A stretch of 9,410 nucleotides of DNA from Phycisphaerales bacterium (GCA_007127615.1 SKZB01000401.1:1-9410), one strand, 5' to 3'; shown: positions 1-8,362, counted from the first letter of the stretch. A program made the numbers and translations. Notes: generated by a model from the sequence alone, not told the origin.

Positions 1-1476
1 AACACGAACGTATCGTCCATGCTCGCTCAGCGGGTGCTCGGCAACCAGACGCGTGGCCTGACCACCAGTCTGGAACGATTGAGCACCGGTTTTCGGATCA
101 ACCGCGGTGCGGATGACCCGGCCGGCCTGATCGCCAGCGAGAATCTTCGCTCCGACAAGGCCGCCATCGGCGCTGCGATCAAAAACGCGCAGCGGGCCGA
201 ACAGGTCGTCAACGTCGCCGAAGGCGGTCTGCAGGAAATCAACAACCTGCTCGTCGAGCTGCAGGGCCTGGTCGGCGAAAGCGCCAACAACAGCGGTCTG
301 TCCGTCGAGGAGAAGGAAGCGAACCAGCTTCAGATCGACTCGATCCTTCAGACCATCGACCGTGTGGCGAACTCGACGACCTTCAACGGCCAGAATCTGC
401 TCAACGGCCAGTTGGATTACCAGATCGACAGCACGCCGGCCGGAATCGACAACATCCAGGTGAACTCCGCCAAGCTCAGCGACTCCGGCGATCCGCTCTC
501 AATCAACGTGGACGTTGTCAGCCGCGCCTGGCAGGGTGCCGTCGGTATCCAGACTTCGGCGATCACCGCCGGTTCCGCGGTCTCCGACGCTGGTTCGATC
601 ACGATTGAAGTCGTCGGCAACAACGGCTCGCAGCAGTTCACGTTCGCCTCCGGTACGACGGGGTCGAACATCGTCTCCGCCATCAATACGTTCAGCGAAG
701 CAACCGGCGTGGTCGCGTCAAGCATCGATGCCGACGGCATCATTCTCCGCAGCACCGAGTACGGTGAAGACGGCTTCGTCACGGCCAAGGTCCTCAACGG
801 GTCGGCCACCGACAGCGATATCATCAGCGCTGTCAATGGTGACCAGGACGCACTCACCGGTGGCGGCGTCTCGCAGCTCACGGGTGAGGGCATCAACGCT
901 GCACTTCTGATCAACGGGCAGCAGGCCACTACGAACGGTCTCACCGCCCGGGTCTCCAGCGACGGTTTCGATGTGACGGTGACCCTGGACGGTGCATCAG
1001 CACTGAACGCTGACAACCAAAGCGCCAGCTTCAACATCACCGGCGGTGGTGCGGACTTCAGCATCTCCCCCAAGGTCAACCTCGCCGGCCGCGCCTCGAT
1101 CGGTATCGGCTCGGTGACCTCGGGTAACCTCGGCGGTGTTGCCGGCGCGCTCTCTGATCTCAAGAGCGGCGGTTCCAGTAACGTCGTCAGCGGCAACCTG
1201 ACCAAAGCCCAGGAGATTCTGGATCAGGCCTCCAAGCAGGTCTCCGGCCTCCGCGGTCGCCTCGGCGCGTTCCAGAAAAATACTCTCGGCGCGACGATCA
1301 ACAACCTCGGCGTCACCCTCGAGAACACCGCGGCGGCGGAATCGAGCATCCGAGACACCGACTTCGCCAGCGAGACCGCCACGCTGACCCGACAGCAGAT
1401 CATCTCGCAGGCCGCGACCCAGTCGCTCTCGATCGCCAACTCTCAGCCGCAGTCCGTTCTGGCCCTCCTCGGCTAA
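1..1476 (+). CDS. fliC: Flagellin, 5'-truncated by window edge
   Basis: This is the structural subunit of the flagellar filament, exported by the flagellar type III system and polymerised outside the cell. The frame is open from base 1 (N-T-N-V-S-S before the first ATG at 19). Flagellins typically begin M-S/T-R-I-N-T-N-V-S-S, so the real start is probably about four codons upstream of the window and the ATG at 19 is internal. The 491 visible residues show the conserved N-terminal D0/D1 coiled region (about 1-140, with LSTGFRINRGADDPAGLIAS), a variable middle with a flagellin hook-IN-like segment (about 200-265), and the conserved C-terminal D1/D0 (about 387-491, with LTRQQIISQAATQSLSIANS and terminal VLALLG). 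No cysteine is visible, as usual for flagellins. A strong terminator follows. Family assignment is secure; the symbol fliC is generic and the gene could be one of several paralogues. Confidence 0.96.
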   Translation, partial: NTNVSSMLAQRVLGNQTRGLTTSLERLSTGFRINRGADDPAGLIASENLRSDKAAIGAAIKNAQRAEQVVNVAEGGLQEINNLLVELQGLVGESANNSGLSVEEKEANQLQIDSILQTIDRVANSTTFNGQNLLNGQLDYQIDSTPAGIDNIQVNSAKLSDSGDPLSINVDVVSRAWQGAVGIQTSAITAGSAVSDAGSITIEVVGNNGSQQFTFASGTTGSNIVSAINTFSEATGVVASSIDADGIILRSTEYGEDGFVTAKVLNGSATDSDIISAVNGDQDALTGGGVSQLTGEGINAALLINGQQATTNGLTARVSSDGFDVTVTLDGASALNADNQSASFNITGGGADFSISPKVNLAGRASIGIGSVTSGNLGGVAGALSDLKSGGSSNVVSGNLTKAQEILDQASKQVSGLRGRLGAFQKNTLGATINNLGVTLENTAAAESSIRDTDFASETATLTRQQIISQAATQSLSIANSQPQSVLALLG

Positions 1477-1505
1477 GTGACTTCGGCACAATCCGTTTGA
1501 CAGCA

Positions 1506-1542
1506 CGCGGCGGTCCGATCCGGGCCGCCGCGTTTTCGTTTT
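1506..1542 (+). terminator. Rho-independent terminator of the flagellin gene
   Basis: An 11-bp GC-rich stem (1506-1516 paired with 1522-1532, one G-T wobble) closes a 5-base loop (GATCC). It is followed directly by TTTTCGTTTT at 1533-1542. It lies 30 bases after the flagellin stop codon. The T-tract is only on the + strand side, so it should end flagellin transcription and not that of the convergent efflux operon. Confidence 0.9.
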
Positions 1543-1564
1543 GGGAGTCTGATCGGTGACGGTC

Positions 1565-1603
1565 AAAATCCCGTCCGGCTCAATGTGAACCGGCGTCGAC
1601 GGG
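1565..1603 (-). terminator. Possible weak terminator of the RND operon
   Basis: Just past the pump stop codon on the - strand, GACGGG/CCCGTC form a 6-bp stem (1598-1603 with 1570-1575). The 22-base loop between them contains a further CCGG/CCGG pairing. The stem is followed, after one A, by four T residues (- strand, 1568-1565). Position is right for a terminator but the stem is short and the T-run minimal, so this is tentative. Confidence 0.25.
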
Positions 1604-1608
1604 TTCAG

Positions 1609-4600
1609 TCATTCGTGCAGATCAACGGCCGACTCCCGAACGGCCGGTTCCGGACGCGACCGGCCGAACCAGAGGTAGTACACGCCGCGCTTGAGATCAT
1701 CGACGATCACAAGCAGACAGGGCAGCACGAGCAGAATCACGATCGTCGCCCCCATCAGCCCGAACGCGATTGAGATCGCCATCGGTATCAGGAACCGCGC
1801 CTGGAAGGATTGTTCCAGCATCAGCGGCGTCAGGCCCAGCACCGTTGTCACCGTCGTCAGGAAGATCGGCCGCAACCTTTTCTTGCCGGCCTCTATCAGC
1901 GAATCGTGCAGATCCATGCCGGCGGCGCGACAACCGTTGAAGAATTTCACCAGAATCAGGGAGTCGTTGACGATCACGCCGCTGAGCGCGACAAAGCCGA
2001 TCAGACTCAAGAACGTCATGTCAAATCCGAGCACGAGATGGCCGACCACCACACCGATGAGACCGAACGGGATCGCGAACATGACCACGATCGGCTGAAT
2101 GTAGTTGGCAAACAGCCACGCCAGGATGACGTAGATCATAATCAGCGCGGCCAGAAAACCGACCGGGAGCGTCGCAAATGCATCGGCCTGCTGTTCCTGA
2201 CGCCCGCCGAGTTCAAACGAAAGACGCGGGAAGGAAGCGCGAAGATCATCAAGGTTCAAATCGCGGACGATATCTTCCGGACTGGTATCCGGATCGGTGT
2301 CGGCCGTCACCGTGATCGCACGCTGCCGGTCGATTCGGCGGATGGACGTATAGCCGGTCGTCTCAACCATGTCGGCGATCTCGACCAGCGGTACCGGACG
2401 TCCCTGCGGGCTGATCACCCAGAGTTGTTCCACGGCGTGAATGTTCCGGCGGGTGGCTTCATCCAGCCGGACGCGCACATCAATGTCTTCCTGCTCCGCG
2501 GCGAAAGTGTGCGCATCCAGCCCGAAGAGGACACCGCGCACCTGGTTGGCAATGTTCGATCCGGTGAATCCCAGCGCGGCGCCTTCGGGCCGAACGGTGA
2601 ACTGCAGTTCGCGCTGCCCGAGTGAGTCATCGTCGGCAATATCGTAGACCTTGTCGAAGTTGCGCAGCATGGCCTTGATGCGCTCGATGGCTTCGCGCAT
2701 CTGGAATTCATCGTTGCCGCGCACCCTGATCGTGATGTCCGGTCCGCCGGGTCCGCCGGTGATCTCCGAGAAGGCGATCCGCTCCGCTTCTTCCACCACG
2801 CCCACATGGTTTCGGATGGCGGCGACGACCCGTGCGGATTCGCGGTCGCGTTGTTCGGTGGGGTATAGCTCGATGAACATCTGCGCGAGATGCGTCGAAG
2901 CGGCGCTCGTTTGTCCGGTATCGATATCCGATTGCTCGCCGATGATCGCGCTGATGCTGAGCGTCTCCGGCTGGGCGGCCGCGGCCTCCTCGAATCGCGC
3001 AACGACCGCTTCCGTTCGCTCCGTCGGGGTTCCGATCGGCATGCGGATATCGACGATGATCGTCTCTGAATCCTCACTCGTGAGGAAGGTGTAGGGCACG
3101 AATCCGCCGCCGAGCATGCCGATCACGATCACGAGGGAGGCGATGGCGATGGAAAGACTGATGTAACGGAACTTGAGCGAGAGCGCGAGCAGTCGGGCGT
3201 AAGCCGGGACCACCACATCCAGAATGAGGTGGTCCCGCCACTCTTCGAACCGCTGCACGAGACTCTTGCCGTTCGGCCGCAGTCTGTCGCGTTTGGCGAG
3301 GCTGTGCCCCATATGGCTGGGCAGAATGAGCAGCGACTCGATCAGGCTCATGATGAGCGCGCAGGTGACCACCAGGGGCAATGCGCCGAGCAGATCGCCG
3401 ATGCTGCCCTTGATGAAACTCAAGGGGAGAAACGCCACGATGCTGGTGAGCACCGTCGCGACGACCGGCCAGGAGACCTGCTCCGCACCCTTGATCGCCG
3501 CGGGCAACGACGGCTCTCCCTGATCGTGACGCGCCTGAATGTTCTCCGCCACGACAATGGCATCGTCCACGAGCAGGCCGAGGACGACGATGAGACCGAA
3601 CATCGTGAGCAGGTTGAGGGTGATCCCCGCCACTTCCATGAAGACCAGCGTGCCGGCGAAGACCGTGGTCAACCCAACCCCGACCCAGAACGCGAGGCGC
3701 CAGTTCAGAAAGAGCAGCAGCGTGAGAAAGACGAGGATCGCACCGTAGAGCGCATTGGAACCCAGCAGAGCGAGGCGGCCCTCCACGAATCGCGCGAGGT
3801 CCGACTGCGTTGCCAGTTGCGTACCGGGGGGAAGGGGATGGACGGAGTTCACGCCCGATTCCCACGCGCGACGTCTTGAAGAGCCGCCGGTCAGTTCCGC
3901 CTCGGCGTTCCGGCCGCGGATGAGATGACGAAGCGCAGCGCTAACCCGTTCAAATCCGCGCGGCCGATACGGCTCGCCGTTTCTCCCTTCGACATACGAG
4001 CGGGCCATCTCGGCCATCTCGACAATGTCCTGATCTCCCACCTTGAAAACGGTCAGGCTCACCGCACGCTGGCCGTTGAACCGGCGGGTCAGCTCGACGT
4101 CTTCAAAGTCCTCGAAGACATCCGCCAGATCCCTGACGCGCAGGACCGTGCCGTCCGGGGCCCCGCGCACGACAATGTCCCGGATCGCCTCGGCGCGTTC
4201 ATCCACACCCATCACACGGACGTTGATCGTGCCCAGTTCACTGCGCACGGTGCCGCCGGGCACTTCGCGCATCCACTGCCGGATCGCGTCGGTGACCTCG
4301 GGCAGACTGATGCCGTACTCCATCATCGCGGTCTGGCGGACATCGACGCGGATCTCGTAATTGCGGACCCCGGAAATCGTCAGTTCGCCCATGCCGGACA
4401 TGGATTGCAGGTCATCGCGCACGCCGCGGATCGCCCGTTTCATGGCGTCCTCATCGGCATCACCATAGAGCGTGACCATGATGACCGGCAGGCGGGGTTC
4501 AAACTCCGTGACGCGGATGCGCTCGGCGTCCTCCGGCAGATCCATGAGCTGATCAATCGCCCGCTGCACTTCGTCCGTCGCGCGATACACATCACGCACG

Positions 4601-4893
4601 CTGTCACGAAACTCAACGACGATCCCCCCGCCCCCTTCACTGAGGGTGGTGGTGAGCTTTTCCACTTCCTGCAGTTCCGCGAGACGATCCTCGACTTTGA
4701 TGGCGAGTCCCTCCTCGACTTCCTCGGGGGTCGCGCCGGGGTACACCAGGGTCACGCTCGCCGCTTCGGGGGAGATCTCCGGAAAGAACTCGCGTTGGAT
4801 CGTCACCGCGCTGTAGAAGCCCGCGATGAGGAAGGCCATCATCAGCAGGTTCACCGGAACCGGATTCGTCACGCCGAACCGGGGCAGACTCAC
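1609..4893 (-). CDS. RND-family efflux transporter permease (AcrB/HAE1-like)
   Basis: This is an inner-membrane proton-driven pump of 1094 residues, expected to work as a trimer with the adjacent adaptor and an outer-membrane channel. It has the two-fold RND layout: TM1 (about 11-30), a periplasmic porter loop, TM2-6 (from about 380), TM7, a second porter loop, and TM8-12 at the C-terminal end. TM4 carries the proton-relay Asp pair D443-D444 in GLLVDDAIVVAEN. The position of the AcrB TM10 Lys (K940) is Asn976 (VNDSLILV), while the TM11 Thr is kept (RLRPIFLTT, T1013/T1014). A segment at about 304-352 looks like an insertion; it shifts the motifs by exactly 36 residues relative to AcrB numbering and explains the length above the usual 1020-1050. 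The start is GTG, overlapping the adaptor stop by four bases with GGGGAG 8 bases upstream. Substrate cannot be told from sequence. Confidence 0.95.
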   Translation of the reverse strand: MSLPRFGVTNPVPVNLLMMAFLIAGFYSAVTIQREFFPEISPEAASVTLVYPGATPEEVEEGLAIKVEDRLAELQEVEKLTTTLSEGGGGIVVEFRDSVRDVYRATDEVQRAIDQLMDLPEDAERIRVTEFEPRLPVIMVTLYGDADEDAMKRAIRGVRDDLQSMSGMGELTISGVRNYEIRVDVRQTAMMEYGISLPEVTDAIRQWMREVPGGTVRSELGTINVRVMGVDERAEAIRDIVVRGAPDGTVLRVRDLADVFEDFEDVELTRRFNGQRAVSLTVFKVGDQDIVEMAEMARSYVEGRNGEPYRPRGFERVSAALRHLIRGRNAEAELTGGSSRRRAWESGVNSVHPLPPGTQLATQSDLARFVEGRLALLGSNALYGAILVFLTLLLFLNWRLAFWVGVGLTTVFAGTLVFMEVAGITLNLLTMFGLIVVLGLLVDDAIVVAENIQARHDQGEPSLPAAIKGAEQVSWPVVATVLTSIVAFLPLSFIKGSIGDLLGALPLVVTCALIMSLIESLLILPSHMGHSLAKRDRLRPNGKSLVQRFEEWRDHLILDVVVPAYARLLALSLKFRYISLSIAIASLVIVIGMLGGGFVPYTFLTSEDSETIIVDIRMPIGTPTERTEAVVARFEEAAAAQPETLSISAIIGEQSDIDTGQTSAASTHLAQMFIELYPTEQRDRESARVVAAIRNHVGVVEEAERIAFSEITGGPGGPDITIRVRGNDEFQMREAIERIKAMLRNFDKVYDIADDDSLGQRELQFTVRPEGAALGFTGSNIANQVRGVLFGLDAHTFAAEQEDIDVRVRLDEATRRNIHAVEQLWVISPQGRPVPLVEIADMVETTGYTSIRRIDRQRAITVTADTDPDTSPEDIVRDLNLDDLRASFPRLSFELGGRQEQQADAFATLPVGFLAALIMIYVILAWLFANYIQPIVVMFAIPFGLIGVVVGHLVLGFDMTFLSLIGFVALSGVIVNDSLILVKFFNGCRAAGMDLHDSLIEAGKKRLRPIFLTTVTTVLGLTPLMLEQSFQARFLIPMAISIAFGLMGATIVILLVLPCLLVIVDDLKRGVYYLWFGRSRPEPAVRESAVDLHE

Positions 4894-6251
4894 GGTGACG
4901 GCTCCCCGTCTTCCGGAACGCGAGCCACTTCCGCCCGGTTGCTTTCGCGGCCGACAATGATCGGCTCAACCCGCGTGCCTTCGGACAGGGCGCGGGAGGC
5001 GTCGAAGATCACCATCGCGCCTTCCTCCAGTGACTCCGTCAGCACCACCCACTGATCGTCATCGATCCCCAGTTCGGGAAACCTCTCGAGAACACGAAAA
5101 TCGATTGAAATCGTGCGGGAGAAGACGACGCCTTCCTCGTCGACAAGGCGGATCTGATTCTGGCGGACGCTGCGGCGCGGCACCACGGAACGCCGTTCAC
5201 CCTCCCGCGAGGTGACGATGCCGCGCACGAACTTTCCCGGCGCGAGTCGATCGCGATCTTCGGGCGTCTGCTCAAGGTCGACAAAGACCGTCATGGTGCG
5301 CGTGGTTTCGTCATCCTCCGGCGCGATGCGCGTGATCTCCGCGTCCCAGACCTGTCGTCGGCCGCCGGATTCGCTGCGCAGCTGCGCGCGATCACCTTCC
5401 CCGATGAACATCCGCGCTCCGGAGGGTACCCGCAGCGGAACCTCGATGCGGCGAAGGTCAACGATCCGCGCCACCCGCTGGTTCATCTGGACGCTGTCGC
5501 CCCGATCCACTTCGACCAGTTGAACGATGCCGTCGATCGGGCTGCGGATCGTGGTGCGTTCCAGGTTCCGCTCCGCCATCCGGAGCTGGACTTCCTGCAT
5601 GGCGCGACTCGCTTCGAGCTGCGCCTGTCGGGGGCGGATGGAGTCCACCCGTTCCTGGGCCGCGATTTCGTTCTGACTGGCGTTGATGAGAATCTGACGA
5701 TTCTGATCGACCTCGCGCTGTGTGGCGGCGCCGCGCTCTCGGGCGTCCCGAATCCGTTCGAAGTCCTTTTCGGCGAAGCGGACGTCCTCCTGCGCAAGCT
5801 CCAGCCGCATGAGCCAGGTTCGCAATTCCACCTCAAGCAGATCGAGCTGGGCCTCCAGCTCCCGGATCCGCTGCCGGGTCATAGCGACTTCCTGCTCGTA
5901 GTCGATCGGATCGAGCCGGATGATGATCTCGCCTTTCCGAAGGGTACGACCGGTGACGATCGAGTCGGGGCGATCGATCACCACGCCGGGCACTTCCGCC
6001 GCCACGTTGGCGGTGTGCCGGGCGAAAGCGGTACCGAAGCCATCCCACTGACGGTGCACATCGACCGGCCGGGTCTCGATGACCCGGATCTGCGGCCGAA
6101 TCTCGTCCCGTTCGGTCCGCGCCGGCTCCTGACGCGTTTCGATGAGGACGACCGCGATGCCGATTGACGCAGCAAGGATTGCCGCGCTGACGAAAAGTCG
6201 CGTCAGAACGGAGAGGACGGTGGGTCCCAGAATGCGGTGCCAGCGTTTCAT
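4890..6251 (-). CDS. RND efflux periplasmic adaptor subunit (HlyD/AcrA-type membrane fusion protein)
   Basis: This is a periplasmic adaptor linking the RND pump to an outer-membrane channel, 453 residues. One hydrophobic N-terminal segment (about 18-37) should anchor it in the inner membrane; there is no lipobox Cys, so it is not an AcrA-like lipoprotein. The first lipoyl half is at about 82-115 (VAAEVPGVV ... LRKGEIIIRLDP). A long charged alpha-helical hairpin rich in E/R/Q/L follows (about 117-231), then the second lipoyl half (about 232-265, TTIRSPIDGIVQLVEVDRGD), a beta-barrel domain (about 268-345) and a membrane-proximal domain (about 350-434). The ATG at 6251 is preceded in frame by TGA nine bases upstream, so the gene cannot extend further; no clear Shine-Dalgarno precedes it. 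It is first gene of the operon with the pump. Confidence 0.93.
   Translation of the reverse strand: MKRWHRILGPTVLSVLTRLFVSAAILAASIGIAVVLIETRQEPARTERDEIRPQIRVIETRPVDVHRQWDGFGTAFARHTANVAAEVPGVVIDRPDSIVTGRTLRKGEIIIRLDPIDYEQEVAMTRQRIRELEAQLDLLEVELRTWLMRLELAQEDVRFAEKDFERIRDARERGAATQREVDQNRQILINASQNEIAAQERVDSIRPRQAQLEASRAMQEVQLRMAERNLERTTIRSPIDGIVQLVEVDRGDSVQMNQRVARIVDLRRIEVPLRVPSGARMFIGEGDRAQLRSESGGRRQVWDAEITRIAPEDDETTRTMTVFVDLEQTPEDRDRLAPGKFVRGIVTSREGERRSVVPRRSVRQNQIRLVDEEGVVFSRTISIDFRVLERFPELGIDDDQWVVLTESLEEGAMVIFDASRALSEGTRVEPIIVGRESNRAEVARVPEDGEPSP
4902..4907 (-). promoter_or_regulatory. Ribosome binding site supporting the RND pump GTG start
   Basis: GGGGAG on the - strand sits 8 bases before the GTG at 4893-4891, inside the end of the adaptor gene. 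It supports the GTG as the real start and coupled translation through the GTGA overlap (4893-4890). It is one of the few Shine-Dalgarno-like sites in the window. Confidence 0.5.
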
Positions 6252-6548
6252 GCGGGTTCAATCGGCGAAGATTCGGGGAGGCGGGCCGTCAACAAAGGGG
6301 CGGCATTGTACGCGGGGGATGTCTGGATTGGGGATGACCGGTCGTTTCAGAAGCGCCCGGACGATCCGCCCGGACAATGCGAGTCACTTCGTCTCCCCGC
6401 ACACGAGGATGCTCCTTTGGGAGAGGATCCGGACCCCGATCAGCGGGGGGACGCCGGCCGCGTCGCACGGGCGGCCCCGGACCGCTTTCACCTGTCGCTC
6501 TATCCGGACGATCCCCCGATCGCATGAACCCTGATACCCTGATTCATC
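6252..6548. other. Divergent intergenic region between efflux operon and gatC
   Basis: These 297 bases must hold the promoters of both the leftward efflux operon and the rightward gatC operon. I see a TTGAC on the - strand (6292-6288) but no good -10 at proper spacing, and no convincing promoter toward gatC. An 11-base direct repeat (CCGGACGATCC at 6357-6367 and 6504-6514) and a tandem CCCTGATA/CCCTGATT (6529-6544) are present. A + strand open frame crosses the region to a stop at 6525-6527, but its only ATG lies inside the adaptor gene and it resembles nothing I recognise. Confidence 0.5.
6529..6544 (+). repeat. Tandem 8-mer just upstream of gatC
   Basis: CCCTGATA is followed directly by CCCTGATT, ending four bases before the gatC ATG at 6549. 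It occupies the place where a Shine-Dalgarno would be expected, and none is visible there. It may be chance or a local duplication; any role is unknown. Confidence 0.4.
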
Positions 6549-6893
6549 ATGCACGATGCATTTCACGAGAAGACGTTAGCCACTCTCGCGCGGCTGGCCC
6601 GCCTGCGGATCGACCCGGGCGAGGCGGCCGAACTCCGTGAGAAGCTGGAATTGGTGATCGAGAGTCTGCGCCGGCTTGATGAACTCGAACTCGATGATGT
6701 TGAACCGATGACACACGCCGACGCGGGAAGGAATCGGCTCGACGAGGACGTTCCGGAGCCCGCCATGGCCGTGGACGAACTGCTGCGGAACGCGCCGGCG
6801 ACGGAAGGGCGTCATATCGCCGTGCCGAAGGTCATCGACGCCGGGCGCGAGGACGGCGATGAGTCATCGCACGATCATCGGGGACGCCCGTAG
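6549..6893 (+). CDS. gatC: Asp/Glu-tRNA amidotransferase subunit C (GatC)
   Basis: This is the small subunit of the GatCAB complex, which converts Glu-tRNA(Gln) and/or Asp-tRNA(Asn) to the amidated forms; GatC wraps around and stabilises GatA. The 114-residue product has the family pattern: LATLARLARLRI near the N-terminus, two helices (EAAELREKLELVIESLRRLD), the VEPMTHA turn (52-58), then LDEDVPEP and LLRNAPATEGRHIAVPKVI (to about 97). Typical GatC proteins end near that VPKV(I/V), so the last 17 or so residues (DAGREDGDESSHDHRGRP region) are a polar extension. The gene ends two bases before gatA, supporting one operon. No Shine-Dalgarno is visible at the ATG. Confidence 0.93.
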   Translation: MHDAFHEKTLATLARLARLRIDPGEAAELREKLELVIESLRRLDELELDDVEPMTHADAGRNRLDEDVPEPAMAVDELLRNAPATEGRHIAVPKVIDAGREDGDESSHDHRGRP

Positions 6894-6895
6894 CG

Positions 6896-8362
6896 ATGTT
6901 GCCCTACCGGACCATCTCGGCGTACGTTGAGGCCGTTCGGGCCGGCCGGACGACCGCACGGCAGATGGTCGACGCCACGCTCGCGCAGATCGATGCGCAG
7001 AACTCCCGGCTCAACGCCTACCGGGAAGTCTTTACCGAGGAAGCCCGGGCCGCCGCGAATCGGATCGACGAACACATGGCGCGCGGGGCGGACCCCGGCC
7101 CCCTGGCCGGCGCGCCGATCTCGATCAAGGACAACATCGCCACGACGCTCGGCCGCACGAGTGCGGGTTCGAAAATGCTGGCGGACTACCGCAGTCCGTT
7201 CAACGCCACGGCCGTCGAGCGGCTGATCGATGCCGGCGCGATCATCATCGGGAAGGTGCAGTGCGATGAATTCGGTATGGGCTCCTCGGGCGAGAACTGC
7301 GCCTTCGGTCCGACGCGGAATCCGCACGATACCGACCGCGTGCCCGGGGGATCATCCAGTGGCGCCGCGGCGGCGGTTGCGGCCGGGCTTTGTCTGGCGT
7401 CCATCGGCAGCGATACCGGCGGATCGGTTCGCCTGCCCGCTTCATTCTGCGGTGTGGTGGGGGTGAAGCCAACCTACGGCCGCGTCTCGCGGTACGGTCT
7501 GGTCGCCTACGGTTCGAGTCTGGATTGCATCGGTCCGATCACGAATTCCGTCGCCGATGCGGCGCAGTTGCTCCAGATCATGTCCGGTCACGATCCGCGC
7601 GATTCGACCAGTTCCACGCGCGACGTTTTCGATTTCACGAAGGAGATCGAGCGCCCTGGCAAGCCGATGCGGCTGGGCGTTCCGAAGAAGGCACGGTCGG
7701 ACAAGAACGACGATGCGGTGAACGACGCCTTTGCGCGGGCGGTGGATCACTTCCGCGCGAGTGGCGCAGAGATCATTGATGTCGACTTTGGCCTCGCGGA
7801 CTACGGTCTGGCGACGTACTACGTTCTCGCCCCGGCGGAGGCATCGAGCAATCTCGCGCGGTACGACGGCATCCGGTACGGTCACCGCGCCGAACCGGTG
7901 GCCGGGGATTCACTCGAAGATCTCTATGCACGAACGCGTGCCGAGGGGTTCGGCGAAGAGGTCAAAAGACGAATCATGCTCGGCACGTTCGTGCTGTCGG
8001 CGGGATACCACGATGCGTACTACGTCAAGGCGCTCAAGGCCCGGCGCTTGATTCATGATGCCTTCACGGAGGTCTTCAGCCGGTGCGATGCCATGATCAC
8101 GCCGACCGCCTCGATGCCGGCCTTCCGGATTGGCGAGCGTGCCGATCCGATTCGCATGTATCAGTGCGACCGGTACACGGTCAATGCCAATATCGCGGGG
8201 ATCTGCGCGATGTCCCTGCCCGCCGGGACGATCGAGCAGGATGGATCAAGCCTTCCCTTCGGCGTGCAGTTGCAGGCCCCGGTGTTCGCAGAGATGACCC
8301 TGTTGCGGATCGCGCGGCAGTTGGAGGAATCGCAGCCGTCGTGGGCCGGTCGTGAATCGTGA
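6896..8362 (+). CDS. gatA: Asp/Glu-tRNA amidotransferase subunit A (GatA)
   Basis: This is the glutaminase subunit of GatCAB; it hydrolyses Gln and supplies ammonia for amidation of misacylated tRNA in the cytoplasm. At 488 residues it has the usual family length. The amidase-signature catalytic triad is complete: Lys78 in PISIKDN, the cis-Ser in GGSSSGAAAA (S153 or S154) and the nucleophile Ser177 in GSDTGGSVR. Other GatA hallmarks are VGVKPTYGRVSRYGLVAYGSSLD, PAEASSNLARYDGIRYG and EVKRRIMLGTFVLSAGY. The ATG at 6896 is the only plausible start, because a stop lies 34 bases upstream in the same frame with no start codon between. Its last bases (from 8352) run into GTGAAnn heptads shared with the next gene. 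gatB is not in the window. Confidence 0.97.
   Translation: MLPYRTISAYVEAVRAGRTTARQMVDATLAQIDAQNSRLNAYREVFTEEARAAANRIDEHMARGADPGPLAGAPISIKDNIATTLGRTSAGSKMLADYRSPFNATAVERLIDAGAIIIGKVQCDEFGMGSSGENCAFGPTRNPHDTDRVPGGSSSGAAAAVAAGLCLASIGSDTGGSVRLPASFCGVVGVKPTYGRVSRYGLVAYGSSLDCIGPITNSVADAAQLLQIMSGHDPRDSTSSTRDVFDFTKEIERPGKPMRLGVPKKARSDKNDDAVNDAFARAVDHFRASGAEIIDVDFGLADYGLATYYVLAPAEASSNLARYDGIRYGHRAEPVAGDSLEDLYARTRAEGFGEEVKRRIMLGTFVLSAGYHDAYYVKALKARRLIHDAFTEVFSRCDAMITPTASMPAFRIGERADPIRMYQCDRYTVNANIAGICAMSLPAGTIEQDGSSLPFGVQLQAPVFAEMTLLRIARQLEESQPSWAGRES

Noticed and set aside
417..1205. A 262-codon - strand open frame within the flagellin gene
   Set aside because: The flagellin frame is unmistakable here; long antisense frames are expected in GC-rich coding DNA, and this product shows no domain.
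3074..3865. A - strand frame of 263 codons inside the RND pump, suggesting a frameshift
   Set aside because: The pump frame is continuous through this stretch with intact TM2-TM7 motifs, so the alternate frame is a shadow.
3925..5055. A 376-codon + strand open frame antisense to the RND pump and adaptor
   Set aside because: It mirrors the codon structure of the two genuine genes, spans their junction, and is low-complexity H/D/R-rich without recognisable motifs.
6264..6292. Sigma70-like promoter for the efflux operon using TTGAC on the - strand at 6292-6288
   Set aside because: No hexamer resembling TATAAT occurs at 16-18 base spacing (the site reads TTCGCC).
6237..6527. A 96-codon + strand open frame crossing the divergent intergenic region, ending 21 bases before gatC
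   Set aside because: Its ATG lies inside the adaptor gene on the opposite strand, the product resembles no family I know, and no ribosome binding site precedes it. A shorter version from TTG near 6306 cannot be excluded.
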